The notes below the pieces were generated by a model that searched no databases, was not told the DNA's origin, and was given only the letters and a program-made list of their open reading frames with translations. From assembly GCA_012719015.1 (NCBI GenBank), contig JAAYBE010000227.1, positions 1-8,125 of the forward strand: DNA of 8,125 bases, given 5' to 3'. The number at the start of each line of letters is the position of its first letter. The stretch's first letter is position 1. Origin of the DNA: Actinomycetota bacterium. GTDB lineage: Bacteria; Actinomycetota; Thermoleophilia; UBA2241. Below, in pieces: positions 1 through 6,172 of this stretch. The position numbers were made by a program, and so were the translations under genes.

Positions 1-361
1 CCCTGGTGACGTTGAGGGCGATGAAACGATGGTCGTCGGCGAGGAAGAGCACGCCGGCCCCCGCCGCCACGGCGGCCTGGATGCCGCGCACATCCGGCTG
101 GGTGCTCGCCCACGCGTCGCAGCCGAGGTGGAGCAACACCGCGACGACGCAGTCCGTGAACCCGGTGATAACGCCGTCGCCGGCGGTCATCGGCACCGCC
201 GCGATACGGGCGCCGCGCAGCTGGACGCAGCAGTCCTCCATGCCGGCCGCGCGCAGCGCCAGACTGCGCAGGTCGAGACCGGTCGCCTCCAGCAGGCGTG
301 CTTCGAACTTTCCGAGCTCGCGCGTCAGCGTCGTGACGTCGGCTTCGGTCAGTCGTGTCAT
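1..361 (-). CDS. pylD: Pyrrolysine synthase PylD, N-terminal part (3' end beyond the window)
   Basis: PylD is the last enzyme of pyrrolysine synthesis: it oxidises 3-methylornithyl-N6-lysine with NAD+, and the product cyclises to the pyrroline ring of pyrrolysine. Only the first 120 residues are present (M-T-R-L-T-E-A-D-V...); the C-terminal NAD-binding Rossmann domain lies off the left edge. From memory of Methanosarcina PylD, matching stretches are TGLDL (about residue 27), GDGVITGF (61-68), QPDVRGIQAAV (about 88-98) and LADDHRFIALN (about 107-117). The ATG start at 361 overlaps the pylC stop as ATGA and is preceded by GAGG six bases upstream inside pylC. This implies translational coupling and a stoichiometric pathway operon. 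Position after pylB and pylC matches the known B-C-D order. Identity is strong because pylB and pylC are adjacent. Confidence 0.9.
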   Translation of the reverse strand, partial: MTRLTEADVTTLTRELGKFEARLLEATGLDLRSLALRAAGMEDCCVQLRGARIAAVPMTAGDGVITGFTDCVVAVLLHLGCDAWASTQPDVRGIQAAVAAGAGVLFLADDHRFIALNVTR

Positions 362-1584
362 CGCGTACCTCTTTCGTCCGCGTTCGGGAAGTCGCCCTGC
401 GGGACGGCTCGCAGACCCTCATGCCGCGCCAGCTCGGTGACCACGTCGTCGGCCCGCGCGCGAGCCCGGGGGACGTTCTCCGCCGCCACGATCAAGGTCG
501 CCGCCCATGCGGATCGGCCGGGCACGTAGTCCGTGAGCGCCTCGTCGGCGCCGAAGAACCCGGGCGCCAGTCGCAACGGCTCGGCAGTGCCCATCACGTG
601 TTCACCGACGACCTCCAGCATACCCCCACCGGCGCGCACGTGTTGATACACACAGGCGCGCCGCGGCGTGCAGTCCACCGCCGGCGGAGCCTCGTCCAGG
701 ATCGTCCGCGTCAACGCCTCGACCAGGTTCAGCCCACTCGACCAGTAGACGGCGGTCGGCGTCTGGCTGGGCAGACGCGCGTCGATCTCGAGCAGCCGCG
801 GCTCTGACCCGCTCACCATCACCTCGACGTCCATCACCCCGCTCAGGCGGAGGGCTCCGGCCACACGGAGACTCGCCTCCTCCAGCGCCCGGCACACCCC
901 CGGGACCACGGCGGACTCCCAGTCCCGGACATCGGCCGCGGGGAGGTCCGACTCGGCCACCGGGGCCACGACCCGACTGCAGTCGTGGGCCGCGTCGAAC
1001 TCGAGACCGGTGACCTGCAGCGGCACGGCGTGACCCTTCCAGGCGAGGACCTCGAGGGAGAGCGACGGACCCTCGACGTACTCCTCGACGACCACCTCAT
1101 GGCCGCCGCGCTCCAGCGCGCGGCGCGCAGCGGCCAGTCCCTGCTCGTCCGATACCACGGTCACCCCTTCGCTGCCGCTGCCCGAACTCGGCTTGACCAC
1201 GGCGGGGAAGCCGCACCCGGGCCAGTCGCCCGGACGGGGCACGTCCAGCTCCGCGAAGAGACGCCGCGAGGCCAGCTTGGAAGAGGTGACGCGGTACGCG
1301 TCGAGATCGAAGAGCAGCGGCACGCCCCAAGCCGGCACATGCTCGGTCAGCCACGCCAGGGTCGACTCGTCCTCGCAGGCGGGCAGGACGGCGTCGCAGG
1401 CCGTCACCAGACCGCGCGCCCGCGCCTCGTCGGCGGTGATATCGGCGATCACGACGGTATCGGCCAGCCCGGAGGCCGGGGTGGCCTCGCGCCGATCCAC
1501 GACCACGGTGTCCCACCCCGCCTTGGCGGCGAGATAGACGGCCTCCGTGCCCTGCAGCTTGCCGCCGACGATCAGGAGGCGCAC
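358..1584 (-). CDS. pylC: 3-methylornithine--L-lysine ligase PylC (ATP-grasp)
   Basis: PylC joins (3R)-3-methyl-D-ornithine to the epsilon-amino group of L-lysine at the cost of ATP, the second step of cytosolic pyrrolysine synthesis. The 408-residue product opens with the glycine-rich VGGKLQG (6-12). It then has LLFDLDAYRVTSSK (90-103), the ATP-grasp lysine region VVKPSSGSGSEG (129-140), EEYVEGPSLSLEV (167-179) and GVMDVEV (249-255). The diagnostic block EIDARLPSQTPTAVYWSSG (266-284) is close to that recalled for Methanosarcina PylC. At 408 residues it is longer than the roughly 360-residue archaeal enzyme; part of the excess seems to be an insertion around 210-240. The start is GTG at 1584, with AAGGGG (1589-1594) four bases upstream. 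It overlaps the pylB 3' end by 13 bases, and its TGA overlaps the pylD ATG. Confidence 0.93.
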   Translation of the reverse strand: MRLLIVGGKLQGTEAVYLAAKAGWDTVVVDRREATPASGLADTVVIADITADEARARGLVTACDAVLPACEDESTLAWLTEHVPAWGVPLLFDLDAYRVTSSKLASRRLFAELDVPRPGDWPGCGFPAVVKPSSGSGSEGVTVVSDEQGLAAARRALERGGHEVVVEEYVEGPSLSLEVLAWKGHAVPLQVTGLEFDAAHDCSRVVAPVAESDLPAADVRDWESAVVPGVCRALEEASLRVAGALRLSGVMDVEVMVSGSEPRLLEIDARLPSQTPTAVYWSSGLNLVEALTRTILDEAPPAVDCTPRRACVYQHVRAGGGMLEVVGEHVMGTAEPLRLAPGFFGADEALTDYVPGRSAWAATLIVAAENVPRARARADDVVTELARHEGLRAVPQGDFPNADERGTR

Positions 1585-2669
1585 GCGTCCCCTTGCCGGG
1601 CCGCGGCGGCCAGGGAGGCCATCCGCTCCCGGTATTCGGCCACCCCCGCCGCCCGCAGCCCGAGACGGCTGAGATGAGGCAGGACGCCGTGCACCGTCCG
1701 GTGACCCTCCTCGATGTCGAGCTCGGCCTGGGAGACGCCGGCGAGTCCCGTCGTCGGAGGCACGATGGAGGTGACCACGTTGGCGCCCGCTTCCAGTCTG
1801 CGCTCCAGACCGGCGATGCCGTCCACGTCGAGCGACGCCGGGATGAACCGCTCGGGCATCACGAGGCGCATGACGGCGATGGTGAGCAGTTCGTCGAGGT
1901 CGCCGGCGGGCGTCACGTCGGCGAGCGGCGTCCCCGCCTGCGGCACGAACGTCATCACCCGGACCTGCTCCCAGCCTGCGTCGCGCATCGCGATGACGGA
2001 GTGGGCGCGGTCGGTCGGAGTGTCACCGATGCCCGTGAGGAGACCGTCCTCCACCAGCAGCCCGACGCGGCGCGCTGCGGCGCGCGCCCCGGCGCGCGCC
2101 GCGAACGGTTGCCCCACCCGCAGACGGGCGTACAGCTCGGGTGTGTGGGTCTCCTGGTACAGGGCGTACCAGGCCGCTCCGGCCTCACGGAGCGCACGCA
2201 GCGTGGGCTCCTCGAGCACGCCGGGCGAGACCATCACCGGCATGCCGGTCTCCGCGGCCACGGCGGCGACGAGGTCCACGAGCGCCGCGCGGCCGGATGC
2301 GCTCCGGAGACGCGGGTCCTCGCCCATGGTCAGGTCGAGGAGCACCACCCCTGAGGAGGCGAGGTCCCGACAGATCGCGACCACCTCCGCCGGGCTCTTG
2401 CGATACCGGGGGCTCTCGGTGTTGCCTGCCCGGTAGAAACAGAAGGTGCAGTCGTTGCGGCAGTAGGTGGAGAAGTAGACGAAGCCGTACAGGAAGACCG
2501 CGTCGCCGCAGTGACGCGCACGGACCTGGCGGGCCGCGGCGAAGACGACCGCGGCGTCGTCGCGCGCGCGCAGCAGCGTCTCGACGTCACGCACATCCGG
2601 CACGGCGCCGTCGACGATGCGGGCACAGAGAGCGGAGACGTCGGCCCCGCGAGGACCCGAGACGTTCAT
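1572..2669 (-). CDS. pylB: Methylornithine synthase PylB (radical SAM)
   Basis: PylB is a radical S-adenosylmethionine enzyme that rearranges L-lysine to (3R)-3-methyl-D-ornithine, the first step of pyrrolysine synthesis. The product is 365 residues, close to the roughly 350 of the archaeal enzyme. The radical-SAM cluster motif CxxxCxxC is C70, C74, C77 within STYCRNDCTFCFYR. Other family-typical stretches are LDLTMGEDP (111-119), YQETHTPELY (171-180), LLTGIGDTPTD (210-220) and VRVMTFVPQAGTP (236-248). The open frame extends further upstream, but the ATG at 2669 is preferred: it forms an ATGA overlap with the nitroreductase stop and gives a family-like N-terminus. Residues 189-201 are unusually Ala/Arg-rich, matching a run of cgcg dinucleotides at about 2068-2102. 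I read this as GC pressure, not an insertion. Relatives in the same superfamily include BioB and HydE, but the full motif set and the adjacent pylC and pylD point to PylB. Confidence 0.94.
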   Translation of the reverse strand: MNVSGPRGADVSALCARIVDGAVPDVRDVETLLRARDDAAVVFAAARQVRARHCGDAVFLYGFVYFSTYCRNDCTFCFYRAGNTESPRYRKSPAEVVAICRDLASSGVVLLDLTMGEDPRLRSASGRAALVDLVAAVAAETGMPVMVSPGVLEEPTLRALREAGAAWYALYQETHTPELYARLRVGQPFAARAGARAAARRVGLLVEDGLLTGIGDTPTDRAHSVIAMRDAGWEQVRVMTFVPQAGTPLADVTPAGDLDELLTIAVMRLVMPERFIPASLDVDGIAGLERRLEAGANVVTSIVPPTTGLAGVSQAELDIEEGHRTVHGVLPHLSRLGLRAAGVAEYRERMASLAAAARQGDACAS

Positions 2670-3328
2670 CGGAACTCGAGGACGTCGCTGACGGGCAGCC
2701 GCTGCGACGGCCGCGGCGGCACGAGCGGCCGCCCGATGGGGACCACCGCCACGAGCCGCCACCGGGGGTCGATGCCGAGCAGCCGCTCGATGGCCGGCGC
2801 GGCGAGCACAGGTGCCGTCATCCAGCAGGCGCCGTATCCCATGGCGTGGGCGGCCGTGCAGAGCAGCTGGATCGCCCCTCCCAGGCTCTGCAGATCCGGG
2901 CGCTGGCGCCGCCGGTCGCGCTCCTCGCGCGGCAGCCCGCGGCGCTCGTGCAGGTCGTCGGCGAACGAGTGGTACACGCCTCCCAGAACAGCCATCACCA
3001 CGGGCGCCTGGGCGAAGAACGTCGCGTAGGCGCGGTAGGCCTTGAGCTCCTTCTCGAGCCCTTCCGCCTCGGGCCAGGCCGCCATGTCGTCGAGGGCCTG
3101 CTCGACCGCACCTCTCATGGCGGAGCGCAGGCCCTCGTCCTCGACCGCGACGAACCGCCAGGTCTGCGCGTTGCCGGCGTTGGCCGCCCGGACGGCGATG
3201 CCGACCATGGCCTCGACGTCGTCACGCGGGACGGGGTCCGGCCCATACCGGCGCACGCTCGCACGCCCGTGGACGGCGTCGGCGAAGCCGGTCGTCTCGA
3301 GCCTGGATCTGCTGCCCGGTGCACCCAT
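2666..3328 (-). CDS. Nitroreductase-family FMN oxidoreductase, first gene of the pyl operon
   Basis: A 220-residue protein of the NADH oxidase/nitroreductase fold, usually an FMN-binding homodimer. Visible signatures are RASVRRY (22-28; FMN-phosphate-binding R-S-x-R), AANAGNAQTWRFV (48-60; the usual N-x-Q-P-W has Thr for Pro) and SLGGAIQLLCTAAHAMGYGACWMTAPV (148-174, the dimer/flavin helix and the loop after it). Substrate cannot be read from sequence. The start is taken as ATG 3328; the frame stays open upstream, but the family fold begins just after this point. No Shine-Dalgarno site precedes this ATG. The TGA stop overlaps the pylB ATG as ATGA, so the gene is probably translated together with pylBCD. 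A role in pyrrolysine synthesis, recycling or Pyl-dependent metabolism is inferred from context only; a generic flavin reductase is equally possible. Confidence 0.85.
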   Translation of the reverse strand: MGAPGSRSRLETTGFADAVHGRASVRRYGPDPVPRDDVEAMVGIAVRAANAGNAQTWRFVAVEDEGLRSAMRGAVEQALDDMAAWPEAEGLEKELKAYRAYATFFAQAPVVMAVLGGVYHSFADDLHERRGLPREERDRRRQRPDLQSLGGAIQLLCTAAHAMGYGACWMTAPVLAAPAIERLLGIDPRWRLVAVVPIGRPLVPPRPSQRLPVSDVLEFR

Positions 3329-3343
3329 GACATCAGTGTACCA
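3329..3343 (-). promoter_or_regulatory. Possible extended -10 promoter giving a leaderless nitroreductase-pyl transcript
   Basis: Minus strand TGG-TACACT: TACACT occupies 3340-3335 and is preceded by TGG (3343-3341), fitting an extended -10 (TGn-TAnnnT). Transcription starting about seven bases downstream would begin at or next to the A of the ATG at 3328. No Shine-Dalgarno site is seen before that ATG, which agrees with leaderless translation. No -35 is recognisable, because that position falls inside the GC hairpin. Weak evidence. Confidence 0.3.
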
Positions 3344-3348
3344 ACGAT

Positions 3349-3389
3349 GACGGGGCGGGCGCTCCGCTCTCGGGAGCGCCCGCCCCGTC
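3349..3389 (-). terminator. Perfect 17-bp GC-rich hairpin ending the aor operon
   Basis: Arms 3349-3365 (GACGGGGCGGGCGCTCC) and 3373-3389 are exact inverted copies around a 7-base loop (3366-3372). The hairpin begins 19 bases after the MoaD-like stop and lies 20 bases before the nitroreductase ATG. On the minus-strand transcript it is followed by AUCGUUGG, not a U-tract, so it is not a textbook intrinsic terminator. High-GC genomes often have such U-poor terminators; it could instead be an RNA processing or stability element, or partly attenuate read-through into the pyl genes. Confidence 0.6.
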
Positions 3390-3408
3390 CTTCCCGTCCG
3401 ACGCCGCG

Positions 3409-3678
3409 TCAGCCGCCCGACAGCGGAGGGACGACGCTGAGCCTGTCTCCGTCGGAGACGGCCGTGTCCATCCCGTCGAGCGCGTTGATGTTGCGTCCGT
3501 TGAGGAAGATCCCGGCGAACCTGCGGCCGTCCTCGCGGAAGATGCGCGCGCGCATGCGCGGCTCGACCGTGATCGCCTCGTCGATCACCTCGCCCACGGT
3601 CGCGCCGTGACACGCGACCTCACGGCCGCCGCCCGGCGCGGTCATGCCGGCGGGGAGTCTGACGTAGCTCGTCGGCAC
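3409..3678 (-). CDS. MoaD/ThiS-family small sulfur-carrier-like protein with Gly-Gly terminus
   Basis: An 89-residue ubiquitin-fold protein. It begins with the typical first strand SYVRLPAG (4-11), has GATVGEVIDEA (25-35), FLNGRNINALDGMDT (58-72) and DGDRLSVVPPLSGG (76-89), and ends in the exposed Gly-Gly that is adenylated and thiocarboxylated in MoaD. MoaD supplies sulfur to the dithiolene of molybdopterin, the organic part of the Mo and W cofactors. Placement after an AOR gene suggests a copy dedicated to the tungstopterin of that enzyme (inference). The start is taken as GTG 3678, one base after the ferredoxin stop, because it keeps the first beta strand; GGAGG lies 12 bases upstream. The alternative ATG at 3645 would lose that strand. 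The 17-bp hairpin follows the stop. Confidence 0.85.
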   Translation of the reverse strand: MPTSYVRLPAGMTAPGGGREVACHGATVGEVIDEAITVEPRMRARIFREDGRRFAGIFLNGRNINALDGMDTAVSDGDRLSVVPPLSGG

Positions 3679-3679
3679 G

Positions 3680-4192
3680 TCAGGCCGGAGCCTCCGCCGG
3701 CTGCAGCTCGCGGTCGGCCTTGTCGATCTTGAGGTCGACGGCCAGGACGTGCGGGTTCTGGCAGAAGGCGATGCACTGCGGGTCGCCGTCGCACAGGTCG
3801 CACTTGAAGGCGACGTGGCGGTCCGGGTGCTCGTGGATGACGTTCGTGGGGCACACCTCGTAGCAGTCGCCGCAGTTGGTGCAGAGATCCTCGTCGACGA
3901 CCAGGACGTAGCCCTTGACGACCTCACCCACCTTCTCCTTGGCGGGGAAGTCGCCCGGGATCGTGAGCGTGATCTCCTTGGTCACGATCGCACCGGTGGG
4001 ACAGACCTTCTGGCACTTGGCGCAGGCGAGCTGCAGACAGGTGTGACCCCTGATGGCGCCGGTGGTGGGGTTGCACTCGCTGTACAGACGCGCGACGGAG
4101 GGGCGGTAGGCACCCTCATGGTAGGCGGAGCAGGCCAGCTCGCACATGTGGCAGCCGGTGCACTTCTTGCTCGAGATCAACACGTGAGGCAT
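3680..4192 (-). CDS. Ferredoxin-like electron-transfer subunit with four [4Fe-4S] clusters
   Basis: A 170-residue iron-sulfur protein of the HycB/DmsB-like class, with 17 cysteines. The groups are C11-C14-C17-C21 (CTGCHMCELAC), C52-C57-C60-C64 (CLQLACAKCQKVCP), C104-C107-C110-C114 (CTNCGDCYEVCP) and C131-C134-C140-C144 (CDLCDGDPQCIAFC), with C40 extra. Sixteen of these suffice for four [4Fe-4S] clusters. No signal peptide, Tat motif or membrane segment is seen, so it is probably cytoplasmic. Sitting 27 bases after the AOR stop, with AAGGAG (4198-4203) five bases before the ATG, it probably carries electrons between AOR and ferredoxin or another redox partner. The C-terminal tail from about 150 lacks cysteines. 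The physiological partner is not evident in this window. Confidence 0.88.
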   Translation of the reverse strand: MPHVLISSKKCTGCHMCELACSAYHEGAYRPSVARLYSECNPTTGAIRGHTCLQLACAKCQKVCPTGAIVTKEITLTIPGDFPAKEKVGEVVKGYVLVVDEDLCTNCGDCYEVCPTNVIHEHPDRHVAFKCDLCDGDPQCIAFCQNPHVLAVDLKIDKADRELQPAEAPA

Positions 4193-4219
4193 GGGTTCTC
4201 CTTCGTCCGGCGTGGCGCC

Positions 4220-6022
4220 TCAGAGGCGCACGTCTACGCCGACCTCGGCGAGCTTGGCTTCGCTGGGTACGCCGTTCTCGTCCCATCCGCGGATCTGGTA
4301 GAACTCGCGCAGGGCCTTCTCGAACGTCTCCGCGCCGATGAACCTCCCGGCGGAGGCGCCGGTGGTGTGGGCGCCCTCCTCCGAATACAGCTTCTGCGGG
4401 ATCGTGTCGGGTTCGACCCCCTCGCGCAGGTTGAAGAGCCGGCCGAGGTTCCAGATGCGTTCGCCGATCCGGAATACCTCCCCCTCACTGAACTCGTGCT
4501 TCCAGACGTGCTTGAGGAGCTGCGCGATCTGCTCCGGCGTGATGGCCCAGAAGTCGCACCAGATGCCGGCGAACTTCACGGCGCTGAAGTTCTCGCCGAT
4601 CATGCCCTCCGCCGGGTTGCCCCAGACGATCTTCAGCGCCTTGCCGTCGAGGGTGTCGGGGGCCACCGTGCCGGCGACGACCTCGTCGGCGATGGGATAC
4701 GTACGCATGTGACAGCCGCCGCGGTCCGAGGTCGCGTAGCCGAGGCTCATGCCGAAGGCGCCGCGCGGATCGTAGCCCGGCAGCTCCATGTTCTTGACCT
4801 CCATGGCCAGCTCCGGCACGCCGTATTTCGCCGCCAGCGCACGCACGCCCAGCGCGAGGTCGGCGCCCAGGCCCTCTCTGGCCGCGAGGAGTCCCGGCGC
4901 CTTGAGGTAGCCTTCGGTCTCGCCGAAGCGCATCCCGAAGTCCTTGATGCCCCTCTCGGTGAGATCCATCGCCAGGCCCACGACGCTGCCGGTGCTGATC
5001 GTGTCCAGGCCGAGCTGGTCGCAGAGCTCGTTGAACTTCATCAGCGCGGAGATGTCGCCGATGCCGCAGTTGCCGCCGCAGAGGGCGATGGTCTCGTACT
5101 CCGGACCCTCGCCCGTCACGCCGTCGATCTCGTGGAACTGGCGGCACCCGATGGCGCACTGGTAGCAGGCGCGGTTCCTGGTGCGGATCTTGAGGAACGC
5201 ATCCGAGTTGATGTTCTCGACCTCGTCGAAGGTGCCCGAGGACCAGTTGCGCGTCGGCATGACGCCGGCGTCGCTCATGACCTGTGCCAGGATGGGAGTG
5301 CCCTCCTCGTTGGCCCACAGGTTGTCCTCCGTGAGGACGTACTCACTGTGGATGCGGAGCAGGTCGGCGAGGAACGCCCTGGCGTCGCCGACGCTCACGG
5401 AGCCGGTGCCCCGGATGGCGACCGCCTTCAGCTTCTTGTGGCCCCAGAGGGCGCCGTGTCCGCCCCTCCCGGCCTTGTGGAACTGGTCGGTGGAGAGGCA
5501 GGCCCAGAGGATCTCGTTCTCGCCGGCGGGACCGATGGAGAGCGTCTTGGCATCGGGGTCGAAGTCGTCGCGCAGCGCCTGCTCGATCTCCGACGTCCGC
5601 ATGCCCCAGTACTTCGGCTTGGCCGGCACGAAGGAGACGACGTCGTCCTTGATGGTGACGACCACCGGCTCGGGCGACTCGCCAATGATGATGATGACGT
5701 CGTAACCGGCGAACTTCATCTCCGGGGCGAACGACCCCCCCACGTAGCTGTCGTTGAGGATCCCCGTCTGCGGGCTCTTGCAGCCGACGACCAGGCGCGA
5801 CGACGTGCTGACGTTCGTCCCGGCGAACGGGCCGGTCATGAGGATGACCGGGTTCTCGGGCGCCCACGGATCGACCTGTGGCGGGACCTCGTCCCACAGG
5901 TAGCGCAACAGCAGCCCCTTGCCGCCGATGTAGCGCTCCGCCCACTCCATGTTGAGCGGTTCGACGACAGAGGTGCTCGTGCTCAGGTCCAGCCTGAGCA
6001 CCTTGCCTTGGTAGAAATCCAC
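4220..6022 (-). CDS. aor: Aldehyde:ferredoxin oxidoreductase family protein (tungstopterin enzyme)
   Basis: A 600-residue protein matching the usual length of the AOR family, which oxidises aldehydes to acids (or the reverse) at a tungsten bis-pterin centre and passes electrons to a [4Fe-4S] cluster. Visible features are the N-terminal DFYQGKVLRLDLS (2-14), ERYIGGKGL (29-37), TGPFAGT (63-69), the pterin-binding HKAGRGGHGALWGHKKLKAV (182-201), CYQCAIGC (C286, C289, C293), GEGPEYETIALCG (304-316), DPRGAFGMSLGYATSDRGG (418-436) followed by CH (H438), and C489. C286/C289/C293/C489 correspond in spacing to the cluster ligands of Pyrococcus AOR (288/291/295/494), and E308/E310 and H438 lie in the conserved active-site regions. 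The start is GTG 6022 with AGGAGG five bases upstream; the longer open frame from 6181 adds residues unlike the family. It is first in the aor-ferredoxin-moaD operon. The aldehyde used cannot be told from sequence. Confidence 0.92.
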   Translation of the reverse strand: MDFYQGKVLRLDLSTSTSVVEPLNMEWAERYIGGKGLLLRYLWDEVPPQVDPWAPENPVILMTGPFAGTNVSTSSRLVVGCKSPQTGILNDSYVGGSFAPEMKFAGYDVIIIIGESPEPVVVTIKDDVVSFVPAKPKYWGMRTSEIEQALRDDFDPDAKTLSIGPAGENEILWACLSTDQFHKAGRGGHGALWGHKKLKAVAIRGTGSVSVGDARAFLADLLRIHSEYVLTEDNLWANEEGTPILAQVMSDAGVMPTRNWSSGTFDEVENINSDAFLKIRTRNRACYQCAIGCRQFHEIDGVTGEGPEYETIALCGGNCGIGDISALMKFNELCDQLGLDTISTGSVVGLAMDLTERGIKDFGMRFGETEGYLKAPGLLAAREGLGADLALGVRALAAKYGVPELAMEVKNMELPGYDPRGAFGMSLGYATSDRGGCHMRTYPIADEVVAGTVAPDTLDGKALKIVWGNPAEGMIGENFSAVKFAGIWCDFWAITPEQIAQLLKHVWKHEFSEGEVFRIGERIWNLGRLFNLREGVEPDTIPQKLYSEEGAHTTGASAGRFIGAETFEKALREFYQIRGWDENGVPSEAKLAEVGVDVRL

Positions 6023-6027
6023 GGCGT

Positions 6028-6033
6028 CCTCCT
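6028..6033 (-). promoter_or_regulatory. Shine-Dalgarno site fixing the AOR GTG start
   Basis: A full AGGAGG on the minus strand lies five bases before GTG 6022. It decides between this start and the upstream ATG codons in the same open frame, and agrees with the family's N-terminus (DFYQGKVLRLDL). Confidence 0.85.
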
Positions 6034-6057
6034 GAAGACGTGCGATGGGATCGCCAC

Positions 6058-6091
6058 CGTCCCCCTCGGCGGTCGCCCGGTCACGGGGACG
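6058..6091 (-). promoter_or_regulatory. Possible leader hairpin upstream of aor
   Basis: Inverted arms CGTCCCC (6058-6064) and GGGGACG (6085-6091) can form a 7-bp stem, with a 20-base interior holding a small CGG-GCGA-CCG hairpin with a GNRA-type loop. It lies about 25 bases before the AOR Shine-Dalgarno site, in the predicted untranslated leader. Its function is unknown. I cannot match it to the Moco/Tuco riboswitch consensus by eye, and in GC-rich DNA a 7-bp stem can occur by chance. Confidence 0.25.
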
Positions 6092-6122
6092 CCGAAGGGA
6101 GCGTGGGAGTACAGGCCGCTCC

Positions 6123-6152
6123 ATTCTAGACGAGGCGGCGCCGGTGCGGCAA
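6123..6152 (-). promoter_or_regulatory. Sigma70-like promoter of the aor operon
   Basis: On the minus strand, TTGCCG (6152-6147, 4 of 6 to TTGACA) and TAGAAT (6128-6123, 5 of 6 to TATAAT) are separated by 18 bases. It is one of the few AT-containing -10 candidates in this GC-rich gap, and it faces aor. Transcription would start near 6116 and leave a leader of roughly 90 bases before GTG 6022. Confidence 0.55.
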
Positions 6153-6172
6153 TGCCCCGAAACGCCGCCTCG
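6131..6172. repeat. 10-bp perfect inverted repeat flanking the -35 box (possible operator)
   Basis: CGAGGCGGCG (6131-6140) is repeated in inverted orientation at 6163-6172 with 22 bases between. One arm fills part of the -35/-10 spacer and the other lies just upstream of the -35. The arm centres are 32 bp apart, about three helical turns, so two protein subunits could bind the same face. It could also fold as an RNA hairpin in read-through transcripts from the upstream operon. The GC-only composition makes chance occurrence plausible. Confidence 0.35.

Noticed and set aside
2141..3610. A 489-codon plus-strand open frame opposite pylB and the nitroreductase gene.
   Set aside because: It has Arg/Pro/Gly-rich low-complexity translation, no ribosome site of note, and covers minus-strand genes with clear families.
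3409..3927. A longer 172-codon frame for the MoaD-like gene, reaching back into the ferredoxin gene.
   Set aside because: The upstream part translates to Ser/Thr/Arg-rich low-complexity sequence and overlaps the cysteine-rich ferredoxin frame. The MoaD fold is complete from GTG 3678.
6111..6145. TTCTAGA on the plus strand looks like an anticodon loop with CTA, hinting at tRNA-Pyl.
   Set aside because: The flanking five bases (CTCCA and CGAGG) do not pair, and no acceptor or T arm is visible. The CTAGA is better explained as part of the -10 box on the other strand.
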